Shown piece after piece: positions 7,525 through 14,264 of a stretch of DNA of 39,625 nucleotides. The stretch covers positions 1-39,625 of the forward strand of contig JAOAEA010000035.1 in assembly GCA_026417035.1 (NCBI GenBank), written 5' to 3'. The notes under the pieces were generated by a model. It did not search any database. It was not told the DNA's origin and saw only the letters and a list, made by a program, of their open reading frames with translations. Positions within the stretch are counted from its first letter, which is position 1. Every line of letters begins with the position of its first letter. The translations under genes were made by a program, and so were the position numbers. This stretch comes from Burkholderiales bacterium. Its GTDB lineage: Bacteria > Pseudomonadota > Gammaproteobacteria > Burkholderiales > SG8-39.

Positions 7525-8325
7525 ATGCGCTCTTCGCGGCGCGCACTTCTGGCCGCGCTCGCGGCGGCGGCGCTCGCCGCTGCGCCGGCGCACGCGGGCG
7601 AGCCCGATTACGAGAAGGCGCTGCGCGAAAGTCAGGCGGCCATCGGCAGGGCGGTGGGCGAGCACCGGTTCCGCGACACGGCGATGCGCGAGGTGCGCCT
7701 GGCGGACTATCGCGGCAAGCCGCTCGTCGTGTCGTTCGTGTACACCGGGTGCTTCCAGGCCTGCCCGGTCGCCACGCAGTTCCTCGCCCGGGCGGTCAAG
7801 CAGGCGCGCGACGCGCTCGGGCCCGACAGCTTCAACGTGGTGTCGATCGGCTTCAACCAGCCGTTCGACGGCCCCGAGGCAATGGCGAGCTTCGCCCGTC
7901 AGAACCGCATCTCCGACCCGCGCTGGGCGTTCCTCGCACCCGAGCCGCGCGCGGTGGAGGCGCTCGCGCGGGACTTCGGCTTCAGTTACAGCGCCACGCC
8001 GAAGGGCTTCGACCACATCACCCAGGTGACGATCGTCGACGCGAACGGCGTCATCTACCGCCAGGTGTACGGCGAGACCTTCGAGCTGCCGATGCTCGTC
8101 GGGCCGCTGAAGGAGCTCCTCTCGGGCGAGGCCTCGCGCTCGCTCACGCTCGAGAACGTCTGGACCAAGGTCAAGCTCTACTGCACGGTGTACGACCCCG
8201 TCGGCGGCGGCTACCGCCTCAACTACTCGCTCTTCTTCGAGATCTTCGCCGGGCTCACGTTCCTCGGCGCGGTGGCGTGGTTCGTGATCCGCGAGCTGCG
8301 GCGCGCCCGCCGGCCCGCAGCCTGA
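7525..8325 (+). CDS. Sco1/SenC-type copper chaperone with C-terminal membrane anchor
   Basis: This 266-aa protein has an N-terminal signal sequence ending near A-H-A (residue 24), a thioredoxin-fold Sco domain with the copper motif C76-x3-C80-P and the distal copper-ligand histidine H164 (GFDHITQ), and a C-terminal transmembrane helix (about 232-252). Sco proteins deliver copper to, or reduce, the CuA site of subunit II. That agrees with the intact CuA subunit at 4281. It is the last gene of the HCO1 group, 27 bases after ctaB. The C-terminal anchor differs from the common N-terminally anchored Sco1. Confidence 0.9.
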   Translation: MRSSRRALLAALAAAALAAAPAHAGEPDYEKALRESQAAIGRAVGEHRFRDTAMREVRLADYRGKPLVVSFVYTGCFQACPVATQFLARAVKQARDALGPDSFNVVSIGFNQPFDGPEAMASFARQNRISDPRWAFLAPEPRAVEALARDFGFSYSATPKGFDHITQVTIVDANGVIYRQVYGETFELPMLVGPLKELLSGEASRSLTLENVWTKVKLYCTVYDPVGGGYRLNYSLFFEIFAGLTFLGAVAWFVIRELRRARRPAA

Positions 8326-8365
8326 CGGCGCCGCCCGCGGCGAGCGCGGACCGGCACCCGGGCGC

Positions 8366-8379
8366 TTGATGGATGTCAA
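8366..8379 (+). promoter_or_regulatory. FNR/DNR box of the HCO2 operon
   Basis: TTGATGGATGTCAA matches TTGAT-N4-GTCAA at all ten specified positions. Centred at 8372.5, a class II promoter (-41.5) would start transcription near 8414 and give a leader of about 34 bases to the ATG at 8448. An upstream in-frame ATG at 8373 lies inside the box and is therefore unlikely to be the real start. Confidence 0.75.
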
Positions 8380-8447
8380 GGAGAGCGGCGCGGCGGCCCG
8401 GATCATGGACGGACGCGGCGCGGCGCGCGAGCCCGCCGCGGCCGGTC

Positions 8448-10061
8448 ATGCAGACGCGCCCGATCCTCGCCGCCAACGACGCGCTCGGCCGTGCCCCCGC
8501 GCGCGGCGCCGCGGCGCGCGCCTTCCGCGCCGCCGAGCGTGCGCTCGACCGGGCTTTCGGGCCGGAAGCGAACCCGCTGCGGCAGCTCGGCGCGCTCGCC
8601 TTCCACCTCTTCTGGATCGTGGCGGCGACCGGCGCGTATCTCTACGTCTTCTTCGACACGTCGCTCGCCGGGGCGTACGAGTCGGTCGAAGCGCTGACGG
8701 CCGGGCAGTGGTGGGCGGGGGGCGTCATGCGCAGCGTCCACCGCTACGCGTCGGATGCCTTCGTGCTCGTCATGCTCGTGCACCTCGCACGCGAGCTCGC
8801 CCACGGGCGCTTTCGCGGTTTCCGCTGGTTCTCCTGGCTCTCGGGCGTGCCGCTCCTCTGGCTGGCGGTAGCCGCGGGGGTCACCGGCTACTGGCTGGTG
8901 TGGGACGAGCTCGCGCTCTTCCTCGCGGTCGCGACCGCGGAGTGGTTCGGCTGGCTGCCCGGCTTCGGCGCGGCGCTCGTGCGCAACTTCCTCTTCGCGG
9001 AGGCGGTGTCGGACCGCTTCTTCTCGCTCGTCGTGTTCCTCCACATCGGCGTGCCGCTCATGCTCCTGCTCGGCATGTGGGTCCACATCCAGCGCATCAC
9101 CCGGCCGCAGACGCGGCCCGAGCCTGCGCTCGGCTGGGGGACGCTCGCGACGCTGGTGATCCTCTCGCTCGTGCGCCCGGCGGTGTCGGGCGCGCCTGCG
9201 GACCTCGCGGCCGCACCCGAGTCGGTGCCCCTCGACTGGTTCTACCTCGCCGGCTTCCCTCTGGTGTACGAATGGTCGCCGGGCGCGCTCTGGATCGCGA
9301 GCGGCGCCGGCACCCTGCTCCTGGCGATGCTCCCGTGGCTCGCGCTCGCGAGGCGGCCGCCGGCCGCGCGGGTCGATCTCGCCCAGTGCAACGGCTGCGG
9401 CCGCTGCTTCGCCGACTGCCCGTACGGCGCCGTGGTCATGGCCCCGCGCACCGACGGCAAGCCGCACGGCACGCAGGCGCTGGTGCTCCCCGACCTCTGC
9501 GCGAGCTGCGGCATCTGCGTCGGCGCCTGCCCGTCCTCCACGCCCTTCCGCCGCGCCGAGACGCTCACGACGGGCATCGACCTGCCGCAGCTCCCGATCG
9601 GCGAGTTGCGCGCGCGTCTCGACGACGCGCTCGCACGGCTCTCCGGGGAGGCGAAAGTGGTCGTCTTCGGTTGCGACTGCGCCGCGGACGTGCGTTCGCT
9701 CGCCGGGCCCGGCGTCGCCGCGCTGAGCCTGCCTTGCGCCGGGATGGCGCCGCCCGCGTTCCTCGAATACGCGCTGCGCGGCGGGGCCGACGGGGTGCTC
9801 GTGACCGGGTGCCCGCCGCACGACTGCGAGTACCGCTTCGGCGCGCGCTGGACGGCGGAACGGCTCGCCGGCGGGCGCGAGCCGCGGCTCCGCGCGAACG
9901 TGCCGCAGGAGAGGCTATGCGTCCGGTGGGCCGCGGCCGAGGACCTCGCCGCCCTCGGCCACGAGCTCGCGGGCTTGCGCGCCACGCTCGCGCTCGCCCC
10001 CGCGGAAGCGGGCGTCGCCCCGGCGCGCCTGCGCCGGGAGCCGGAGACCGGCAATGGGTAA
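8448..10061 (+). CDS. Cytochrome b / 2x[4Fe-4S] ferredoxin / MvhD-FlpD fusion
   Basis: This 537-aa three-part fusion has a cytochrome b/b6-like membrane domain at residues 40-300 with bis-His pairs H98/H112 and H199/H213. Residues 308-370 form a bacterial ferredoxin with two [4Fe-4S] motifs (C314, C317, C320, C324; C351, C354, C357, C361). Residues 403-500 resemble the MvhD/FlpD (hydrogenase delta) domain: C409-D-C411, PC430AG, 'GADGVLVTGC455PPHDC460'. In methanogens and anaerobes that domain links FeS proteins to heterodisulfide reductase-type electron bifurcation. Here the fusion suggests electron exchange between quinone or b hemes and a low-potential soluble partner. The membrane part is paralogous to 532-2466, but the soluble module is unrelated. 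I chose ATG 8448 because the earlier ATG overlaps the FNR-type box. The gene overlaps the next by 8 bases. Confidence 0.88.
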   Translation: MQTRPILAANDALGRAPARGAAARAFRAAERALDRAFGPEANPLRQLGALAFHLFWIVAATGAYLYVFFDTSLAGAYESVEALTAGQWWAGGVMRSVHRYASDAFVLVMLVHLARELAHGRFRGFRWFSWLSGVPLLWLAVAAGVTGYWLVWDELALFLAVATAEWFGWLPGFGAALVRNFLFAEAVSDRFFSLVVFLHIGVPLMLLLGMWVHIQRITRPQTRPEPALGWGTLATLVILSLVRPAVSGAPADLAAAPESVPLDWFYLAGFPLVYEWSPGALWIASGAGTLLLAMLPWLALARRPPAARVDLAQCNGCGRCFADCPYGAVVMAPRTDGKPHGTQALVLPDLCASCGICVGACPSSTPFRRAETLTTGIDLPQLPIGELRARLDDALARLSGEAKVVVFGCDCAADVRSLAGPGVAALSLPCAGMAPPAFLEYALRGGADGVLVTGCPPHDCEYRFGARWTAERLAGGREPRLRANVPQERLCVRWAAAEDLAALGHELAGLRATLALAPAEAGVAPARLRREPETGNG

Positions 10062-10557
10062 CGCCGTCCGTTACCTCGGACAAGGGATCGCCTACGCGCT
10101 CTTCGCCGTGGTGGTGGGCTACTTCGCCACCTCGCCGCCCTACCGCTACCTCGGGCCGGACGAGGGGCTGCTGCGCCTGTCGTTCAAGCACCCGGGCAAG
10201 GTGAAAGCCGACTGCAGGAGGCGCACGCCGGAGGAGCTCGCGCGGCTGCAGCCGCAGTTCCGCACCGAGATGGACTGCCCGCGCGAGCGCTCGCCGGTGC
10301 GCGTGCGCGTCGAGCTCGACGAGCGGCTCCTCTACGACGACGTGTTCCCGCCCGCGGGGCTCTCGCGCGACGGCGCTTCGAGCGGCTACCGGCGCCTGCC
10401 CATCGGCGCGGGCACGCACACGCTGCGCGTGCAGGTGAACGACGACGTGCGCGTCGCCGGGTTCAACTTCGAGCGCGCGGCGCGCGTGGACGTGAAGCCC
10501 GGGCAGGTCGTCCTGATCGACTTCAACCCCGAGCAGGGAGGCGTGATCATCCGATGA
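10054..10557 (+). CDS. Unrecognised membrane-anchored protein of the HCO2 operon
   Basis: This 167-aa protein has one N-terminal hydrophobic segment (about residues 8-26) and a soluble domain of about 140 residues rich in beta-strand-like stretches ('RVRVELDERLLYDDVF', 'THTLRVQVNDDV', 'VLIDFNPEQGG'). Two cysteines (about 54 and 75) could pair. There is no CuA motif, no CXXCH heme site and no family that I recognise. Its start overlaps the end of the fusion gene by 8 bases and its stop overlaps the HCO2 start (ATGA), so it is translationally coupled to both and is probably a structural partner of HCO2. It holds the place where a subunit II would normally be. Confidence 0.8.
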   Translation: MGNAVRYLGQGIAYALFAVVVGYFATSPPYRYLGPDEGLLRLSFKHPGKVKADCRRRTPEELARLQPQFRTEMDCPRERSPVRVRVELDERLLYDDVFPPAGLSRDGASSGYRRLPIGAGTHTLRVQVNDDVRVAGFNFERAARVDVKPGQVVLIDFNPEQGGVIIR

Positions 10558-11984
10558 GCACCGCCGCCGCAACACGCGCTGCGGCCCGCACCGCCGGCCG
10601 GGCCTGGCTCGCCGGGCTCGCCGCGCGCCACCGCTACGAGCTCGCCGTCCCCGAGGGCGAGCGCCGCCGTCTCGCCGCCGCCTGGCTCCTCCTCGGCGTG
10701 GCGGCGCTCGTCGGCTCCGGCGTCTTCTCCGTGCTGCTGGTGGCGGCGCGCGCGCCGTTCCTCGCGCCGCTCTTCCCGGCGGCGGATTTCTTCCACACGG
10801 CGCTCGTCGTGCACGTGGACCTCTCGGTGCTCGTCTGGTTCGTCGCGTTCGCCGGGCTGCTGTGGACGGCTGCGAGCCGCGACCGGATGCTCGACCTCGC
10901 CTGGGTCGGGTTCACGCTCGCCGTGCTCGGCGCGGCGACGATGGCCGCGGCGCCGTTCCTCGGCGCGGGACGCCCGGTGATGGCGAACTACGTCCCGGTG
11001 CTCGACGAGCCGGTGTTCATGTCCGGGCTCGGCCTCTTCGGCCTCGGATTCGCGGCGACGAGCCTGCGTGCGCTCGCCGCGCCGGCGCGAGTCGGCCTCG
11101 ACCTTGCGCCGGAGGGCGCGTTGCGCTTCGGGCTGAACGCGGCCGCGGTGGCGGCGGCGCTCGCGATCGTCGCGCTGGCGTGGTCGTGGGGCGGCGTGCC
11201 GCGCGCGCTCGCGGGGAAGGCCTACTACGAACTCCTCTTCTGGGGGCCGGGCCACGTCGTGCAATTCGCGTGGACGCTCGTCATGCTGGTCGCGTGGCTG
11301 TGGCTCGCGTCGGCCTCGGGCGCGCCGGTGCCGCTGTCGCCGCGGGTCGCGACGCTGCTCTTCGCGATCGCCCTGGCGGCCGTGTTCGTGACGCCGGTCA
11401 TCTATCTCGCCTGGGATGTCACTGCGGTCGAGCACCAGAAGATGTTCACGTGGCAGATGCGCTTCGGCGGCGGGCTCGCCATCCTGCCGATGGGCCTCGC
11501 CGTCGTCGCGGCGCTCGCACGCGCCGGGCCAGCGCCCGACGCGGCGGCGCGTCCGCTGCGCGCGGCCCTCGTGACCTCGCTCGCGCTCTTCGCGGCCGGC
11601 GGCGCGATCGGGTTCCTGATCCAGGGCAGCGACGTGCGCATCCCCGCGCACTACCACGGGGCGATCGTCGGCGTCACGCTCGCGATGATGGGGCTTGCCT
11701 ACGCGCTCATGCCGAAGCTCGGGCTGGGCACCCCCGACGCCCGGCTCGCGGCCTGGCAGCCGTGGATCTACGGTGGCGGCCAGCTGCTGCACGTCGTCGG
11801 CCTGGTGTGGTCGGGCGGCTACGGCGTGCAGCGCAAGGTGGCGGGCGCGGCGCAGGTCCTGCGCACGCCGCAGGAGATCGCGGGCATGGCGTTGATGGGC
11901 CTCGGCGGACTGGTGGCCGTCGCGGGCGGCGTGCTCTTCCTCGTCGTCGTGCTGCGCGCGATCGCGCGGCGCCACCGGAGCTGA
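10554..11984 (+). CDS. Atypical heme-copper subunit I (HCO2): Glu for one CuB His, Phe for the active-site Tyr
   Basis: This 476-aa protein has about 12 hydrophobic segments. Heme ligands are present: H87 in the second helix of the core, and H366-Y-H368 in 'IPAHYHGAIVG'. In the CuB region, H234 (GPGH) is kept, but the following residues are V-V-Q237-F238, so the oxidase Tyr is Phe. The usual HH pair is E293-H294 ('VEHQKM'), which resembles ba3 'FHHQ' with the first His replaced by Glu. A His/Glu metal site without Tyr is unlike any O2 reductase I know and points to NO reductase-like chemistry. Which described NOR subgroup it joins, if any, needs a phylogeny. There is no adjacent CuA or cytochrome c subunit; its neighbours are the cytochrome b-ferredoxin fusion and a CtaA-like protein. 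Confidence 0.82.
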   Translation: MSTAAATRAAARTAGRAWLAGLAARHRYELAVPEGERRRLAAAWLLLGVAALVGSGVFSVLLVAARAPFLAPLFPAADFFHTALVVHVDLSVLVWFVAFAGLLWTAASRDRMLDLAWVGFTLAVLGAATMAAAPFLGAGRPVMANYVPVLDEPVFMSGLGLFGLGFAATSLRALAAPARVGLDLAPEGALRFGLNAAAVAAALAIVALAWSWGGVPRALAGKAYYELLFWGPGHVVQFAWTLVMLVAWLWLASASGAPVPLSPRVATLLFAIALAAVFVTPVIYLAWDVTAVEHQKMFTWQMRFGGGLAILPMGLAVVAALARAGPAPDAAARPLRAALVTSLALFAAGGAIGFLIQGSDVRIPAHYHGAIVGVTLAMMGLAYALMPKLGLGTPDARLAAWQPWIYGGGQLLHVVGLVWSGGYGVQRKVAGAAQVLRTPQEIAGMALMGLGGLVAVAGGVLFLVVVLRAIARRHRS

Positions 11985-11989
11985 CTCGC

Positions 11990-12895
11990 GTGCGCGTCCT
12001 CGCCGGCGTGCTCCTCGCGCTGCTCGTCGTGATCACGACGACGAGCGCCTACCTGCGCCTCGCGCAGACCGGGCTCTCCTGCGCCGGCGCGCCCGACTGT
12101 TACGCGCAGCGGCCGGCCGGGCCGGAAGCGGATCCCGCCGAAGACACGGCGCGCGCGCTGCACCGGATCGCCGCGAGTGCAGCGGGCGCCGTGATCCTCG
12201 TGATCCTCTTCGTCGGCTGGAGCGACGCGCGACCGGGCGAGCGCGTCGCGGCGATCGCGCTCCTCGTTCTCGCCGCTTGCCTCGCTTGGCTCGGCCGTTA
12301 CACGCCTTCCGGGGTTCCGGCGGTCACGCTCGGCAACCTGCTCGGCGGCATGGCGATGCTCGCCGTCGCGGGCTGGCTCCTCGTCGCCCTGCGGCGCCCG
12401 CCGCCCGTCGCGAACGGGCGCGCGTTGCGCGGCTGGACCTGGCTCGCGGCTGCGCTGGTCGCGCTGCAGATCGCCGCAGGCGGCCTCATCGCGGCGCGCC
12501 ACGCAGCCTACGCTTGCCCGTCGTTCCCGGACTGCGCGGGATCGATCTGGCCGGACGGCGCCGAGCCGGCCGCGTTCGACCCCTTCCGCGAGATGGCGCC
12601 GCCCGCGAGCGCCGCCGAGCGCGCCGACCCCGCGCGCCAGGCGGTCGCCCTCGCGCACCGCTGGATCGCGGCCCCGACGCTCGTCGTCCTCGCCTGGCTC
12701 GGCGTGCGGGCCGCACGCTCGGGCGCGCGGCCGGCGGGGTACGCGCTCCTCGCGCTCGCGGCCGCGCAGCTCGCGCTCGGCGCGGCGCAGGCCCTCGGCG
12801 GCCAGCCGCTCGCGCTCGCCGTCGTGCACAACGTCCTGGCGGCGGCGGTCGTGATCACGCTCGCGGCGCTCGCCGCGCGGACGGCGCCGGCATGA
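11990..12895 (+). CDS. Short CtaA/COX15-like membrane protein
   Basis: This 301-aa protein (GTG start, 5 bases after HCO2) has about eight helices in two pseudo-repeats. Each half carries a cysteine pair in a loop (C31-x5-C37; C176-x5-C182), as in CtaA. Candidate heme histidines are H58 (LHR), H223 (AHR) and H280 (VHN). The fourth position, where CtaA usually has His, reads 'TLGN116LLGG'. The family makes heme A, but the missing His and its dedication to HCO2 leave open another heme modification or a heme-insertion role. It overlaps the DUF2249 gene by 4 bases. It is distinct from the canonical ctaA at 2528. Confidence 0.82.
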   Translation: MRVLAGVLLALLVVITTTSAYLRLAQTGLSCAGAPDCYAQRPAGPEADPAEDTARALHRIAASAAGAVILVILFVGWSDARPGERVAAIALLVLAACLAWLGRYTPSGVPAVTLGNLLGGMAMLAVAGWLLVALRRPPPVANGRALRGWTWLAAALVALQIAAGGLIAARHAAYACPSFPDCAGSIWPDGAEPAAFDPFREMAPPASAAERADPARQAVALAHRWIAAPTLVVLAWLGVRAARSGARPAGYALLALAAAQLALGAAQALGGQPLALAVVHNVLAAAVVITLAALAARTAPA

Positions 12896-13125
12896 GCGCC
12901 ACGAAGGTGATCGACGCGCGCGGGCTGCCGCCGCCGCAGCCCTTCGAGCTCGTGATGGAGGCGCTCTGCGAGCTCGCGCCGGGCGACGAGATCCTCCTCG
13001 TGCTCGAGCGCGAGCCCACGCCGCTCTACCAGGTCCTGGAGCGCAACGGCTACCAGTGGCGCACGACGCTCCATCCGGAAGACGGGCGCGTCGAGGTGCG
13101 CATCCGCGAGCGCGGCAGCCGGTAG
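12892..13125 (+). CDS. DUF2249 (TusA/SirA-like) small protein
   Basis: This 77-aa protein has the compact alpha/beta fold pattern of DUF2249 proteins: 'VIDARGLPPPQPFELVMEAL' at the N-terminus, where TusA has a Cys-Pro motif but this one has Pro-Pro, then 'GDEILLVLEREPTPLYQVLERNGYQW'. DUF2249 genes often lie beside hemerythrin, NO-detoxification or DNR-type regulator genes in denitrifiers, but the molecular role is unknown. It overlaps the CtaA-like gene (ATGA) and is the last gene of the HCO2 operon, convergent with the regulator gene. Confidence 0.85.
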   Translation: MSATKVIDARGLPPPQPFELVMEALCELAPGDEILLVLEREPTPLYQVLERNGYQWRTTLHPEDGRVEVRIRERGSR

Positions 13126-13142
13126 CGGCGCGCGGCGCGCCG
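13126..13142. terminator. Short GC hairpin between convergent operons
   Basis: An inverted repeat CGGCGCGC-G-GCGCGCCG lies exactly between the stop of the DUF2249 gene (13123-13125) and the stop of the regulator gene (13145). It has no T run. The position favours a bidirectional stop signal, but the stem is short. Confidence 0.4.
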
Positions 13143-13144
13143 GC

Positions 13145-13837
13145 TCAGCCCTCCGGCGCGCGCAGCCGCTGGCAGTCGAGGATGCGCACCTCGCGCCCGT
13201 GCACCTCGATCAGCCCCGCGGCGGAGAGGTCGTGCAGGATGCGCGAGAAGTGCTCCTGCGTCAGGTTGAGGCGCGAGGCAATCACGCCTTTCGCCGCCGG
13301 CAGCGTCACGGTCAGCGTGGTCGCCCCCGGCGCGGCCTCGCCGCAGCTCGAGAGCAGGAACCCGATGACGCGCTCGGTCCCCGAGCGCATCGAATAGCTC
13401 TCCAGGTCGGCGACGAGCTGGCGCATGCGCCGCGCCATCCCGCCGATCATGCGGCGCGCGAAGCGCGGGTCGCGCTCGACCTCGGCGAACACCGCATCCT
13501 TCGCGACGTGCAGGAGCAGCGTGTCGGCGAGCGCCTGCGCGGTCACCACGTGCGGCTGCTCCATGAACATCACCGCCTCGCCGAAGCTGCCTCCGGGGGC
13601 GACGATGTCCACGACCTTCTCCGCGCCCGACGAGCCCACGAACGCGAGCTTCACCTGGCCGAAGACGACGACGTAGAAGCCGCTCGCCGGGTCGCCGCGG
13701 TGGAAGAGCACCTGGCCGCGCTCGGCGTGCACCTGGCGCGTGGCGGCCGCGACGCGGTCGAGCTCCTCGGCCGACAGTTCCTTGAAGAGCGGCAGGTTCG
13801 CGAGGAACGCCTTCGCCTGGATGCGGTTCGTCGCCAT
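13145..13837 (-). CDS. Crp/Fnr-family regulator, DNR-like
   Basis: This 230-aa regulator has a cyclic-nucleotide-binding-fold effector domain (about residues 12-125, 'FHRGDPASGFYVVVFGQVKL'), a dimerisation helix (about 125-150) and a C-terminal winged helix (about 160-220). The recognition helix 'LTQEHFSRIL' carries E195-x2-S198-R199, the FNR specificity triad that reads TTGAT half-sites. It has none of the clustered N-terminal cysteines of FNR, so it should not bind an oxygen-sensing [4Fe-4S] cluster. DNR-type NO sensing through heme is the nearest analogy. It is the last gene of the nar array, 27 bases after orf131, and is probably the regulator acting at the boxes described in this window. 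Confidence 0.9.
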   Translation of the reverse strand: MATNRIQAKAFLANLPLFKELSAEELDRVAAATRQVHAERGQVLFHRGDPASGFYVVVFGQVKLAFVGSSGAEKVVDIVAPGGSFGEAVMFMEQPHVVTAQALADTLLLHVAKDAVFAEVERDPRFARRMIGGMARRMRQLVADLESYSMRSGTERVIGFLLSSCGEAAPGATTLTVTLPAAKGVIASRLNLTQEHFSRILHDLSAAGLIEVHGREVRILDCQRLRAPEG

Positions 13838-13864
13838 GGATCCCCCTTGCGCGCGGCCGTGCCG

Positions 13865-14260
13865 CTAGTCGAGCGGCCCCTTCAGGCGCAGTGTGAGCGC
13901 CAGGTTGCCGGCGAAGAGCGCCATTGCCGCGGCCGTCAGCGCCCCGCCGATCGCCACGAGCCAATCCGCCCGGGCGAGCCATCCGGCGATCATGAGCGGG
14001 AGCCCCGCGTTCGCGAGCCAGAACTGCGCCGTCGCGGCGCGCTCGGAGCGCAGCGGGTAGCCGGCGAAGCGCGGGATCACGTGCAGCCCGATGCCGTAGA
14101 TCGTCATCAGGACGAAGCCCGCCAGCATCATGTGCGCGTGGACCTTCGGCAGGTTTCCGGGGAGCGCGCCCGGCACGGCGAGCTGCGCGATCGCGGCGAG
14201 CCCGCCGGCGAGCCCGTAGAGGAGCCCGATCGCGACGAACAGACGGTTGCGGCGGTGCAT
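13865..14260 (-). CDS. Small four-helix, His-rich membrane protein (heme-copper/NnrS-like)
   Basis: This 131-aa protein has four hydrophobic helices. The second contains 'KVHAHMMLAGFVLMTIYGIGLHVIPRF', with an H-x-H pair and a third His spaced along the helix. That is reminiscent of the heme-ligand helix of heme-copper subunit I and of NnrS-type proteins. It may bind heme or copper. The exact function is unknown. The gene begins 4 bases after the carbonic anhydrase stop and precedes the DNR-like regulator, a context common to NO-response genes. Confidence 0.75.
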   Translation of the reverse strand: MHRRNRLFVAIGLLYGLAGGLAAIAQLAVPGALPGNLPKVHAHMMLAGFVLMTIYGIGLHVIPRFAGYPLRSERAATAQFWLANAGLPLMIAGWLARADWLVAIGGALTAAAMALFAGNLALTLRLKGPLD

Positions 14261-14264
14261 GGGC

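Noticed and set aside
8373..8447. Upstream ATG start for the cytochrome b-ferredoxin-MvhD gene
   Set aside because: The ATG lies inside a perfect FNR/DNR box. The added 25 residues are Arg/Pro-rich and unlike the paralog's N-terminus.
10554..11984. cbb3-type cytochrome c oxidase subunit I
   Set aside because: There are no ccoO/ccoP partners, the CuB HH pair is EH, and no suitable Tyr is visible in the motifs. A NOR-like or unknown activity fits better.
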